Below, in pieces: positions 40,501 to 52,187 of a DNA stretch of 64,000 bases. The stretch is taken from positions 815,743-879,742 of the forward strand of contig NW_024104422.1 in the NCBI RefSeq assembly GCF_003945595.2, in the 5' to 3' direction. The notes beneath the pieces were generated by a model. It did no database searches, was not told the DNA's origin, and saw nothing but the letters and a program-made list of their open reading frames with translations. Origin of the DNA: Pipra filicauda. Taxonomy: Eukaryota; Chordata; Aves; Passeriformes; Pipridae. A program made the translations under genes and the position numbers. Numbering within the stretch: the first letter of the stretch is position 1; every line of letters begins with the position of its first letter.

Positions 40501-41880
40501 CCTTTCTCAGATTTATGATGACCAAACTCTCCTTCTCTCCCAAGCCCTTGGGAGCTGAAAGCATGTATGTAATTCTATCACCTTGTTCTAAAATTAGAGG
40601 GTGTTTCTGATGGCAACATAAAACAGTAATGCAAAGATCCCCTATTCCTTATTACTTTCAGAGCAAAGATCCACTATTCACAGTAGACATGAATAATTAG
40701 CTACCTCTAAGCTAAGATTTAGCTGATCTTCATCTGAGCTCAGCAATTAGTGAGGTGAATCTGTTTAGAGGAAAAGAAGTTCTTCAAAATACTGTCTCGA
40801 ATCTGGCCTCAAAATTTTATGACTGTCTGCAACTTTGATTTTCTTCTGAAAGCCAAATATTTCTGACCCCAAATAAAACCCAAACCAAAACAAAAAAACA
40901 TCTTTTCAATTTGCAATGGGGAAAAAAGGACTAAAGCCAGCCTAATGGATTCAGGATTAGTCATTATGATTCACTTCATAAATAGCAGTTCTGGTTATTG
41001 TAAATTTCCTATATCTAGCTATCTAGTTTCCTTCAGGAAACCTACAGTTAGTTGAAAACAGAACAAATCTAAGGCCTAAGTCTTTATATTTTAGGCTTGA
41101 TATTGAGTGGCATTTTGTGGCCTCTTGCTGGCTGAGGATCCATGACTTATTTTCTGTGGAAAGTCCAACAAGTCCCTTCTGACTTTAACAACCATTAATC
41201 TTCAAAGCCCTCCATTGTTCTGCATTCCCACCAGGTACAGAGCATTGTGGTCAGGACAAGCTCTGTGCTAGTAGAGAAGACTGCAAAGTTATTGTTTGGT
41301 TTTGTTTTAATTCCTTTTCTAACTTGTACAGTTTTCAGCATGCAGCCTCCTTTTGTTTCAGCTCTAGGGTTGGGTTTTCTTTTAGTCATTAATGACTTAA
41401 TTTAGTTTTCTCCATTTTTCATATACTTTTCCCTCTTTATGATACTATTACCTGCTTCCAAGGGAATTGGATTTTTCTCATGGCATGTTTCTAATGCTGG
41501 CTTTCTTTCATAGTATATTTTTAAAAGTTTATCAGATTTGACTTTTTATTCCTTATAGTGGTTTGAAAAATGTATTTGCTGCTCATGAAAGGTACCAGTC
41601 CATGACAGCATCAGAGACAGAAATCTTCTCTTTCTGCTGACCTTAGATACCTATTTGAATTCTACAGCATGAAGCACTTCTAACCATTCTCACAACTACC
41701 TCAAATACCATAGAATCCTCCACATGCTAAGAAAAGGATAATATATTTTACTGTCATGAACAGCACATGTGGAGGTCTTGATTAATTATAAAGAAACATC
41801 CAAAGCCTGTGTATGATATTTAAAGCTTTGCTAATACCCTCTCAAGGGAGGCAATGAAGCAGAAAAGAAGGAACTTAAAT
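34591..41880. other. Repeat-poor noncoding sequence
   Basis: No gene, RNA or young repeat is recognised in over 7 kb. Minor features are a direct duplication of CACTAAAACTA at about 38333-38360 and A-rich low-complexity sequence at 40870-40900. The homeobox-like AT-rich words near 39700-39760 (CTAATTATTG, TTTTAATTAAAG) are not diagnostic. Open frames of up to about 140 codons at 39760-40410 show no domain. Confidence 0.5.
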
Positions 41881-41950
41881 AGGGAAACAGAGGCCATACC
41901 CAAGTAATTTGCTGGCAGTAAAGGGGGAGCCAGTGCTGTAGACACAAGAT
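41881..41950 (-). repeat. Possible MIR relic
   Basis: AGGGAAACAGAGGCCATACC, CAAGTAATTTGCTGGCAG and GGGGGAGCCAGTGCTG follow the order of an inverted MIR ('gaaactgaggca...caagtcactt...gcagagccagg'). It is short and diverged. Confidence 0.35.
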
Positions 41951-42043
41951 GCAGTCAAAAGGATCTGTCTTGTCTTCCCTGGTAGGCACAGAGGACAGGA
42001 TTAGGTGTCCTTTGCCTAGTAAACAGCTCTTCCTGTTATTCCA

Positions 42044-42740
42044 TGTGTAGCTTGGAAGAACTTGCTCCAGTAAGTCCTTACAGCCTTAATTATAGATCTC
42101 TGAGAACAAGCTGAGAGAATTCAAGGAGAAAACAGAACAAAGGGCCATGACCAGTGGAACACAGCGCTCCACGTACCTCGGGTGTCATTTCTCAGTAGAG
42201 TTCTTCCTTTCAGGGAGACTGAGACCACCCAGGTGTATGGGAAAGTACCTTGGGATATATGGTCACCTCCAACAGGCCAGATGAACAGGAGTTTCCCCTC
42301 TGCTGCTGAGAATTGAGTTCATACTCATAAAAGGGCCTCCAGACAGCAGACCTGGACACCTAAGCTGGAGAGACGGCCTTCCCAGGAGTTTCTCAGGACT
42401 CTCTTGTATAATTCAAGTCTCTGCTTCCATACCACCGGTGAGAGTAAAGAGCAGCTGTTATATTATTTCCCCCTGTGTTTGTGTAAGAAATAAAAACTCC
42501 TGGTTTGCCTTGAAGCCCCTCTAATTGACTGCCTGATACTCTCAGTGAATCCCAGATAAACCTTCACTCTGCCTGCTGGGAAGCAGCAACTTCGAGCATC
42601 GCAGGGCTTTCCAAGTCTGTGTGGTCACCCCATTCATTACTCCTGGAAGAGACAGCGAAAGACCCCAGTCTCAGGGGATCCTCTCATCCTTACTTTACTC
42701 TTTGTTAGTTTGTTTGCTTTGCCACAACACAAGCTGTAGC
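42044..42740 (+). mobile_element. Candidate LTR of an endogenous retrovirus (family unknown)
   Basis: The segment has the order of signals of an LTR. A GC-mixed U3-like part is followed by a TATA-like CATAAAAG (42326-42333). A polyadenylation signal AATAAA (42489-42494) lies about 160 bp downstream, followed by the GT-rich sequence CTCCTGGTTTGCCTTGAAG. A U5-like segment with GACCCCAGTCTCAGGGGATC follows. Possible ends are TGTGTAGC near 42044 and a CA near 42730. I could not find a target-site duplication, and the boundaries are approximate. The ATAAAAACTCCTG...TTGAAGCCC stretch recalls avian ERV LTRs. No retroviral coding sequence is adjacent. It could instead be unique sequence with a chance TATA/poly(A) pair. 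Confidence 0.4.
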
Positions 42741-43640
42741 CCAGGCAATCTCAGAGGAGACCACTGCTCTTAAGACCAGATTTTCTAGAAAGAGTATTTT
42801 GGGTTGCCGTGAGCCTTGTTTTTGAACTAGGTAAGCCAAGATTTTTCTCCCCTCCACCACACCTTCTTTCTTAGTGTGAAATCTAGTAAAAACAAAGTAA
42901 AAATGTCTCCATTTATTCGTTTAATACACAAAAATAACAATAAATCTGTACATAAATGAAAAGGAAAGGTACTTCCTGTAAGTTTCTGAAAGCTCCCAGA
43001 AATAGTTTCAGGACTCAGAGAAAATTAATTCTGTTATGCAGCCAGAGTTTCCATGAAAGCATCTGTACCTGGGTTTCTGTACAAGTAAAATTGTGCAAAT
43101 AACTACAGCCTCTTTTCTGGCCAAAATCCTGTTACATCTCAGCAAATGTGAACTCCTTTTTTTTTTTCTTACTGGAAATACAGCAATAACCTTTTCTGTT
43201 TTTCCCCAAGAGCTCTTCAAAATGGTGCTGATATAAAGAAAAGCGTGTTTTTTCATTAAAATTTTATGACTGTGGTGGTGTGTTCAGTGCAGCAACCAGC
43301 TGCCACTGCTTGGTTTATCCAAGGCACAGACCCACGTGCATCGTGGTTTCATTCCTGCCATGGCCATCTGGCAGGTTTGCTGCCAAGCGGAGGAAATGGT
43401 GGGACAGGACATGTGTCTATGGCTCAGACTACTCATTTCAGGGTCCATCATATTAATGGAAGCTTTCCTTCTCCTGAGTACAACAGATTATCAGTGAAGA
43501 CGATGCAAGGCAACTTGTAGCTCATTCTTTTACCTCTGCCTCAGAGCAGCAATTCCCTGTGTTGGGATGGGTCATCCATGGGAGAATTAGCATCTCAAAT
43601 TGCCAGAGCTTATGCCCAGAGGAATTTTCTGTCAGTGTTC
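42741..43640. other. Noncoding sequence without recognised elements
   Basis: No gene or repeat is recognised. A T-run of 11 lies at 43157-43167. Confidence 0.5.
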
Positions 43641-43725
43641 AGAGACAGATGGGATATTAAAACATTACGGCATGACATGAACTGCTCAAAGTCACACACA
43701 GAGCCTGTGGCTCCCAGAATATTGA
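43641..43725 (-). repeat. MIR-type SINE relic, antisense
   Basis: AGACAGATGGGATATTAAAA, CATTACGGCATGACATGAAC, TGCTCAAAGTCACACACAGA and GCCTGTGGCTCCCAGAAT follow the inverted MIR core ('agatggg-aaactgaggcatg...ctgcccaaggtcacacagagcctgtggcagagc'). About 85 bp of the core survives. Confidence 0.55.
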
Positions 43726-46192
43726 AAAAGGGGTAGCACAAAACTGTAGCTGGTGATATGCTTGCCTAAAAAGAGCTTTGTATTGTAAAGCACTGCCAGA
43801 AGTTTGCTCTTCAAAACTCCACTGAAACTCTCCTCCATCTCCTGAACTACCATGGTCCCTCCACATTGAATGACCTGACATCAGATACAGCCTGTGAAAG
43901 CACATCAGCTCTCCTGTGCTTTTCTCTCCTTGGAGAGGTACTGTGTGTTCCTGCCTCCAGTCTTCCCCATTATCCTGTTTATGACCATCCTGGAAACTTG
44001 GCAAAGCTTAGCTTATGTCTTGGGAAAAGATGGCCTCAGGGAAGGAAGAGGGTAGAAGGAGAAAGTGCAGTTTGTAAAAGTAACTTGCTAGAAACAAACA
44101 GTGGTGGGTTATGTTTCAGGGTGAATTCTTGGTGGTGTTGCTACTGTTGCTACACACTGGTCTTTGAAAGACTATTCTGATAACTTCTGTTACCAGAAGA
44201 GTGAATTTTTTCACATCATTTGTACTTATTTTCTATAGATATGAGCAAATATGTAAACAAATAAAACTACAGTCAAATCAAAGCTCTTCCTCCCAACTGC
44301 TTTACATGAAAAGTTAAGTAAACAGATGGGCTTCCTGGCCTGTCTGAAGTGGATTTGTGTATCATATTGCAGGCAATGGCTCTCCCTATCATCCAGTCAG
44401 GATTCACATCTTTGATGTACGGAAGACAACACTCAAGCTAAGTCTCTGGGTAGCCCTGAAATCACACACAGTTGGCTCAAAAATAGAGGCTGGGCTAACT
44501 ACTTCCTCTCACACTGTACTGACTGGTTTACATTCAGGAGCCCCTCCCCAGTTTCCCTATACATGGTCCAGGTCAAGCACATCTGGCAACATTCACTCTC
44601 CAGGAATCTGGAGCCCCAGCCGTGGTGTTCAAAGACAATTACTGCTCCTTTCCAGCTGAGAGATCAACAGATCCTTGTGCAATGCTACCTTTCCCCTTTG
44701 CCACACAAGAAGAAAAAAAACCTCAAATATCATAACAGTATCTTTAAAACTCTTTCGTGAAGACCAGACATCTTGTAATTCACCCTTGAAAGTGTATTGG
44801 CAGGTCTCAGGGCCAAGGTGCAGGAAAGCAGGAGCCAGAGCTTGTCATGGCAATTTTTCATCTGACGCTGGGCAGGAGGACACAGGCACCGGTGCCATTT
44901 TCTCACTTGAAGAACTTTCCAATATATAAAACAGTTTCCAGGCAGTTATCTTGCAAAGATCTGAATACTTGGAGCTGGATACTTTGGTTAGAAGCTGAAG
45001 GAAGCGGGTGAGACACCAGACTGGGTTCTATACAGAGCATACTATTTTAAAAGAGCAAAAAATGAGCGTGACTCTCTTGTGACAGAAGAGTCTGATTTTG
45101 TTTGTTGGCAACTTATTATTTCCAGATTGAAGACAGCCTTCCTTGGTGCATATCTCTTAGACGGAGTGGTTGGGCAAGAGAAAGGAGAACTGCCTCTTTT
45201 CCCTGCCCTGGCTGCTGGACAAGAGGGAAAATGGGAAGATTGTTCCTTCCCTGGGAGAGCCTGAACAGACACATCTTGATTTGGGGACTGCAAACATCAA
45301 CTCCAAGTCACTGAGAAAATCATGGACTGCTGAGAATCAGGGAACAGGCACAGTGCCAGGACTCCCAGGTGATGGAAAGAAAGGTGCTGTTCTGGGACCC
45401 ACAGAAGTCTGTCTGGAGCCGCTGTATCCCAGGAAGGAGAGGTTGCACATCAAAATGATGTTGTGCCATAAGCAAAACTGAGGGAAATAGTCACCTTGTA
45501 CAATGGGCAGGGAGAATTATTGCCAAATTCCTTTATTTTCATTCAAGTTACCCTGAAGATCTTAATGCTCTGTATTGGAAAAAGATCCCTGCTTTAGTTT
45601 AGGTTCTCATAAATCCCAGCTCTGGAGTTTTGGAATTCCTTCTGGTGTTCTGGGGCAATTCTTGCTTTAAGCAAGTCTCCCTCAAACTTCTGGCTGATTC
45701 AAGGTTCTGTAATAATAATTTCAATCCTAACTTTGTTCGAGTCTAAGTCTAAAGTAAAAGATTGGGGTATTTTTTTACTAAAAGAGTGCTAAGAAACTGC
45801 TATCCTCCAAAAACATGACAGGGAAAATATACAACACTGTATATAAGTCTATCTTAGTTTCAATTCCTTCCTCTTTTATGAAAACAGTCCTGAAAATTCA
45901 CTTCTCTACCTTAACTATTCAAATAGAAATCTCCAGTGTAGACCACTCCTGAAGGTGGTAAAAAGTGCTCCACAAAGATATGAAAGAAGCTGAAAAGGAG
46001 TTACCGCTTTTATTTTTAATGCAAATTAGTAAAATTTGAAAATGCTGTGAATGAAATATATGTTCAATAGCAAAAAAAAATTCAACTGACAGAAAAGTAT
46101 TTTGCTGCTGACTAAAAAAAAACCCCAATGTACAACCCAACCCCAAAAATCCCCAAACAAATAAAACCAAAACAACCAAAAGCTGAAACAAT

Positions 46193-46214
46193 ACACACAC
46201 AGACACACACACAC
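46193..46214. repeat. (CA)n microsatellite, interrupted
   Basis: Eleven CA-type units with one GA interruption, next to A/C-rich low-complexity sequence. Confidence 0.85.
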
Positions 46215-46605
46215 TCCCCAGTGATTTTGTAGCTTTGGCAATAAGAAAATGGGACTGGTCAAAGTATCAGGCCCAGTATCTTGTCTCTGGCACTTTACAG
46301 TATTATCTACTTACAAAAAAAAAAAATATGAACAGGTGCATATTTCTTCCAGGTGTAATCTTTCCCTTTGTGTGCTATCTCATGCTCTGGAAACCAATGG
46401 TTTGGAGATTTCCCGATCAGAGGATGAAATATTACTAAACATCAAATTCATATCAGGGCTTTCTTCCACAGGCTGTTGCATCCCCCCTTTTATTCACCAT
46501 GATGCCACATTTCTAAATAAATTTCTAAATAAATGCTACCAAGCATGGCTGCCTGTTCAGCTGTTCAGATGCTGAATCAATTTATAGGGAAATGACTGTT
46601 TCAAG

Positions 46606-46623
46606 AAAAAAAAAAAAAAAAAA
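46606..46623. repeat. Poly-A run (18 A)
   Basis: Eighteen consecutive A residues. Two AATAAA words occur 80-110 bp upstream, which would fit a retroposed 3' end, but no recognisable cDNA or flanking duplication is visible. Confidence 0.85.
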
Positions 46624-47574
46624 GGTGTGAGAAAGCTGTCATGCAAATTTAACCTTCAGAAATGATGTTACCTTCCAGGTGTGACTGCAACCTCACTTCC
46701 TATTGGTTTGGTTATAGATCTTATCTCAGGTTGCAAATAAGATCCTAAAATGCATCAACTTGGAGAGCCAGTGAAAGATTCCTGTCTGCTGGGAGGAAAT
46801 ACTTTTCTGGCAGGTAAGCCTGTGACAACTGGAAAATATTTCTGGAGTATACTATATTTGTTCCCCAAATTCCTTGGGAACTTGTAAATATGCTTTGAAG
46901 ACAGGAACTGCAGCTATTGGGCAAGAGTATTTCACTTAACAGCAATCAGTGGTTGTGCTTTAGAGAATAGAGAATATTCCCATAATGAATCTGTGGAGTG
47001 GGAAAGAAGAGAAAAAGGCTAGCTTCTTATTTAGTTTCCTTCTTTTACCACACATGGCCTGAGTTTGCTCTGGGAGGGAAAATGGAACCTTCTGGGTACT
47101 TAGCTTAAAAAATAACTAAAGCCAGTTCCTCTAGCATTTGTCTTTAGAATTATTAAACACATAATTAAACTACTTTTTCCTTTACTATATCTTATTAAAG
47201 CAGACTACCCCAAATTTTGCAGGAATAGTAAAAAAAAGATACCAAATCAGATTGCATCTTTCAACTCCCTTCTGTGTCTCATGCTAAGATGAGGGATATA
47301 GGTTTTGTTAAGCACATATTTCTTAATTATCTTCTTGATGCCATGCTTGAGACAAGGAGGCGGAGGAGAAACAGGGAGATGTGTCAGATGGACTCATGCA
47401 AGAAAATGCCAAGTGAAGAGATGGACACCCACAGTTACAAGCCGAAAAGAGATCCATTTTTTTCTGTTTCTCTGAATTTCAGTACTAGTGTGAGGTCCTG
47501 GATTGACAAGCTCAAATACTTGGGTCTTCTGTTTAGCCACAGAAACATTAGACTGTGGGTTAACTTTCTGTTTT

Positions 47575-47613
47575 TAAAAAAACAAAAACAAAAAAACAAA
47601 ACAAAACAAAACC
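47575..47613. repeat. A-rich (AAAAC)n low-complexity repeat
   Basis: Repeated A3-7C units. A simple repeat, possibly an old poly-A tail that has diverged. Immediately downstream sequence becomes G- and purine-rich. Confidence 0.85.
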
Positions 47614-48054
47614 CAGCCACAACACTAGAAATAGTTCAAAAGAGCAGGGGGAGAGGAGGGGGGGAAGGAGAAGTTGTACCAGAAGATTAACCAGGCAGTA
47701 CAAAGCAGTGGGAACCAAGGGAGGCAAGAGCAATCCGGTGCAATATTCCCAGTGTGGGCTGGGAAACGGGAGCAGCTGGAGCATGTTCTCCAAGACATCC
47801 TGCAGCCAGGAGGGCAACCTGGGCTGCAGGGAGGGAGGGTGGGCTGTGGGAAAGGAGTCCTGCCAGCCCTCGGTGGGGGACACGGGTAGGAAGGAGGCAG
47901 AGGGGCTTTGCAGGAGGGTCATTTCACCTGGGGCTGTGTGGGAAAGGGAGGGAAAGCCAAGTTTCTCCCTGCCCTCCGAGGGTACTGCACTTTCTTACCC
48001 TTGGACAGAAGGGAGCAGTTACACGGGAGACAGGCTGGTCTTTGGAGCAGAGCT
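47614..48054. other. G/purine-rich segment without a recognised gene
   Basis: Plus-strand sequence is rich in GGGAGG, GGAGG and GGAAGG words over about 400 bp, distinctly unlike the AT-rich flanks. A 208-codon frame crosses it (47708-48334), but the translation is Gly/Arg/Ser-rich in the way expected from purine-rich DNA and shows no domain. CpG content stays low, so it is not an island. It could be a diverged repeat, an enhancer or an untranslated exon. Confidence 0.45.
47829..47850 (+). other. G-quadruplex motif
   Basis: GGGAGGGAGGGTGGG (47829-47843) has four G3 tracts with one-base loops, and a fifth GGG lies four bases on (47848-47850). Single-base loops favour very stable parallel quadruplexes. 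It lies in a G/purine-rich segment. Confidence 0.85.
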
Positions 48055-51000
48055 ACAAATGATTAATTGTATCAAGAAAAAGAAACAGTGTCTCCTTGCT
48101 GAGCTTTGTAACGGGCTTCATATAAATTTGCGTGAAATATTATGTGGGATTACTGCAGCCAGCCAGGAGTTTGGCTGTAGGAGCCAAGAGGAGGATGGGA
48201 GCCCGGCCAACAGGAGAAGCAGGAGAAGTGGATCGTGTTTGCCAAGGCCAGGAGGAGAGCCAAACCATAGCTACAGTAGCATAGTAATGAGAAATGGGAA
48301 TTCCATTCAACATCGGTTCTTCATCTTATCATGATCATTACTGCTCTGACTCTAATTGTCCTGCCCCCTTCCCTGCCCTTGTCACAAGCCCCAGCAGAAC
48401 GTAGGATAACAACAGAAGGTAAAGAAAACAACATCAAGGAGTTTAAACATAATCCTACCGGAGCCCACAGCTGGTGTTGTAGGAAACCATCTACCCACCC
48501 ACTGGTGCAGACCAGACTGCTGTAACAGATGCTCTCTCCTTACCCAGGAGGGATGTAGGGATGGTGGGGAGGCAGGAGGAGAAGGGAAAGAGTGTTTTCC
48601 AGGTATCTTGCTCACAGAAGCATGTTAAAGACAACTGAAGGGAACTGGACAGGACAACATTTGTTGGATCCTCCTGCTTTCTCACACTCCTGCATAGTTT
48701 GTTCTCACTTTGGTTCCCATCTTTTTCCCATCTGGGTTGCAATTCATTTCCAAAGCAGATCCTGTCCTTCAAAGCTAAAGAGGGCTTTAAGGCCAGTTGG
48801 ACCACTGGCTCTTGTCCTGTGTCTCCACCTTGGTAGTTTCTGGTTGATTTGAACAGAATTTGTGAACCTCACCTGGAGCTTCACATTTATGAACACAAAA
48901 GGTGTGGCAAAATTTGAACTGTGTATCTCACCCTTATATTCTTCGGGGAAGAGATTGCAGTCTCAGACCTGAGCTTTTCCCAAGAAAGCTGTGTCTGGAT
49001 CCAGACTTGGCATCCACTGTCTGTAATGGCCTGAACTCAGCCTCTTCCCTCAGAAATAGTTCAGGTCTTGAACAACTTTGTGCTTTGGTACTCTTTCTAG
49101 GACTTTTGATTCTGCTCAAAAATGCCTTGGCCTTCATGAAGCTAATAACTGGTGATGAAAGGCCCGAGCAGACTTTGCAAGTATGTGTATTATCACAGCC
49201 CAGCTACACGCTGAAGGTGTTCAGCAGGCAACAGCCCCTCCTGGCCAGCCAAAGGGGAACCTTATCCTTAGCTGTGCCAAACAGAGCAGCACTAAGCCTG
49301 TCTCAGCCAGACCTCACGCTTTGCCCACCTCCAAGGCCTTCATGCCCTGGGATGTGCTGCTTTCCCCTGGGACTGAGGCTTTCTCGGCAGGGCTGGGAAG
49401 TGGGGCACACTCAAACCATTGTGGGATAACCCACAGTCCCAGCCTGTGTGTGCAGACAACCTCCAGCCTGGCTAAGGGAAGGGTGTGTTTTTTCTCTCTC
49501 TTTCTCCCTCCAGCTGGAATCAAATGTGAAATCTTCTCATAAACGCAAACTGAGAGATTCTTGTTTTCTCGAAGGACACAGGGAAAAGACTTGAATTTCT
49601 TCTCCCAGCCAACATTGAGGGAGTTCCCCTCCTGGAGGGAGGGTGTTTGCCAGCCTTGCGGGGCGTCCGAGTGCCTGGAAAAGGGCAGCGCTGACCGAGA
49701 GCGCCGTGTGCCGCCACCTCGGGATTCATCCCTTTGCTCTCCAGCAACAACACCTCTTCAACATCACCCTCTGCCATATCACCTGGTCAGTGTGGCCCCC
49801 CACCTGTGGCTTGTGAGGAAAGGCACATCTGATGCACTTTGTCAGTGCTAGTGCTAAGTCTAGGTTTTATTTGAGGTCTCCACTGTCCAGAGAAGCTTTA
49901 GAAAGGATCATACACAGGTTTCATTAAATGTTTCAGCAACTGTTATGTTTCCATGTGCATAGAAATATATAATAAAAATGTCACACATATAGTCTCACCG
50001 GGAGAAATAAACTAAACATTGTATGTTTAGAAGAAAAATTCACCACTAAAGTAGCTCCTCTTCAATGAAGAAGATTTGAAAATTAACTGTTTTGAGGTTA
50101 AGGAAAAGATGCCCTATAGAAGTAGACATCCTGAAAAAGTAGAATATACACAGATGGGATATCTCTCTTGTTTTGTTTTCATTTCCTTTCCAGTCTTTTT
50201 GCATTTTAACAAGTTCATTTGGGCACTGTAAGCCAATGTTGGTTGTGGATCTACATTCATTAGGCTGCCTGGGGCTCTCCCCTTGCAGAAGTCAGATCAA
50301 TACCAAGCACACATAGAACCACCCACACCCTGGTAGTGGTACTTTTGCTTTGTTTTGTTCATCAAGCCCTGCCCCTCTCATAGGAAAGGCTTTCTTAACT
50401 TGGTCTGAACTGAGACGGAGTGAAAAGTAAATTGTTTGCTCTTTCCCTTGAGGCTGAGCCCAGAGTTCTGTTTTCTTAAAGTGTTCCAATCAACTCCAGG
50501 TTTTGTGATGTGGCCAAGTACCATGATCTTTTTTTTTTAACAAAAGCAAACTTTCTTTCACTCCTCACACCCCTTACTTCTGCTCAAGATAAACAGATGT
50601 ATTTCTGTTCATCAACTGGTAAACTTTGTTTCCATCTCCCTGAGCACCTTCTGAGCAGGCATCTAGCCTTCCTCTCTTTTGTCTTCATATTTGACAGCCG
50701 TGTGTGGAGGGTTTCAGACATAAGCCAGCACCTCTAGGATGCTCAGATCCTTTATTTAACATCATGCTGGAACCCAAATAACAAAGATCACCTCCTTCTA
50801 TACATCATCCCCTCACCTTTCTGGCATTCTCCAAGTTCCACTGCACCCACAAGGATACCTTTGCATTTGCCTATTAAAAAAACAACCCAAAAGTTTTGAT
50901 TAAATGATCATGATAAATAAACAGTCGTGTGCAAACTACACACCCTGGTAGAGAAGAGTGTCTTTACTCCTGGCAGGCAACAGCCTGATACAAGGTGAGA

Positions 51001-51966
51001 TTAAGCAGCAGTAGGAACACAGCAGAGCTGTGCTCCGAGCTATAGAGAATTGGAGCTGAAAGCTGAGAAATAAGCCAGTTTATCTGGGCTCCTCCTTAAA
51101 GAGCTGCTGCTGTGACAGATATGCAGTCTAATGGCACTTGAAGGGGTTAATACACCTGGAAAGTGAGTTTTCAAATGAACTCCTTTTCCTCTTGGCCTCA
51201 ACATAAGGCAGTGCTCTATTAGACTTGACCTTTCCTAATGTGAATTAGCAGCTCAGTGGAACAGGATCCAGAACTCAGAGTCCCTTCCCTCTTCACATCC
51301 ATGCATTAATGTAACAAAAGCAAAAAGGTGTCAGGAAGGCTAAGAATAACTGAACAGATCTTGTGCCAGTTTGGAATAAAATATAGGACCCTCCAGAAGT
51401 GGAAGTAACTTGGTTGCTTCTGAACTCTAGGTGAGGCAGGCATTTTAACTCACCCCCCTCCAAACCGCAAAAGAAAATGAAACACGGGCAAATTCAGGTA
51501 CTGAATTTAAAATAAAAAATAAATAAAATAAAATGAAACTAGTCAGTTCATCATTTTGGTAGGACAAACAAGAGGAAATGCCAAATTATCTCACTAGAAT
51601 ATAAATTACCTTTTCCCTCCTGAAACAGATTTGCTCAATGCCTTTAAATAAAAGTGCCCCCTTGCCCCATTTCCACTGATTTCCTGGGAGGGTTTCCTCA
51701 CCCAGTCCCTTTGCACGAAATGTTTCATCAGTCTTGTCACCTTGGTTCTACCCTGTCTCATGAGGTAATGGATGAAGCCCAGCTAGACATGAAGATGTGC
51801 CATCCAGGAAACCAGACCAAAACTGGTATGTTTAAAAACGTGTTTGAAGAGAGCACAGGATGACAGGGAGGGGGGAAAGGGAGCAGGAGATGTTTTTCAG
51901 CCAATGCTTTACTTCCTCCCTTCTTCTCACAGACACTTGCCCTTGTCCAGCAGCCCAGAGAAAGCA
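48055..51966. other. Noncoding sequence with mixed GC
   Basis: No gene is recognised. The block 48060-48165 (GATTAATTGTATC...CATATAAATTTGCGTGAAAT...) is AT-rich amid GC-richer sequence and resembles conserved noncoding elements, without proof. A CpG patch lies at 49658-49730. A 175-codon frame at 48902-49429 has a hydrophobic LVLFLGLLILL stretch, but nothing identifies a protein. Confidence 0.45.
49658..49730. other. Small CpG-rich patch
   Basis: Nine CpGs in about 75 bp (GGGGCGTCCGAG, GAGCGCCGTG, GCCGCCACCTCGGG). Too short for an island. Confidence 0.6.
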
Positions 51967-51978
51967 ATATATATATAT
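51967..51978. repeat. Short (AT)n run
   Basis: Twelve alternating A/T bases followed by a T-run and a GGGGGTGGG stretch. Confidence 0.8.
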
Positions 51979-52187
51979 TTCTTTTTTGGTGGGGGTGGGA
52001 AGGAGGAATGATAACCAGATCCTCATGGCACATCTGTCTTTGGGTCCTCATGGGAGCCACAGCTGTGCAAAGAGGGGAGAGCGAGGGGAAAGAGGTGGAA
52101 GGGGGTGGTGTCCAACTTCAACTTTCTAGAGATGGAGTTATTTTAAGCAATATCTTTGAAACAAAACCCCATGTGTTCTCTGCTCTG

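Larger units (their letters stand above)
43726..47574. other. Noncoding sequence with simple repeats
   Basis: No gene is recognised. It contains A/C-rich low-complexity sequence at 46105-46180, a (CA)n run (46193-46214), and a short tandem duplication of ATTTCTAAATAA at 46508-46532 followed about 75 bp later by an 18-base A-run. Frames of about 100 codons at 43860-45480 lack domains. Confidence 0.5.

Noticed and set aside
46623..46640. Processed pseudogene ending in the A-run at 46606-46623
   Set aside because: No recognisable gene sequence upstream and no flanking duplication seen.
47708..48334. 208-codon plus-strand open frame, Gly/Arg/Ser-rich
   Set aside because: The composition follows from purine-rich DNA with few stop-prone words. 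No domain, no splice context, and overlapping frames are also open.
48902..49429. 175-codon frame with a hydrophobic stretch suggestive of a membrane segment
   Set aside because: A single hydrophobic run in T-rich DNA is expected by chance; no homologous protein is recognised.
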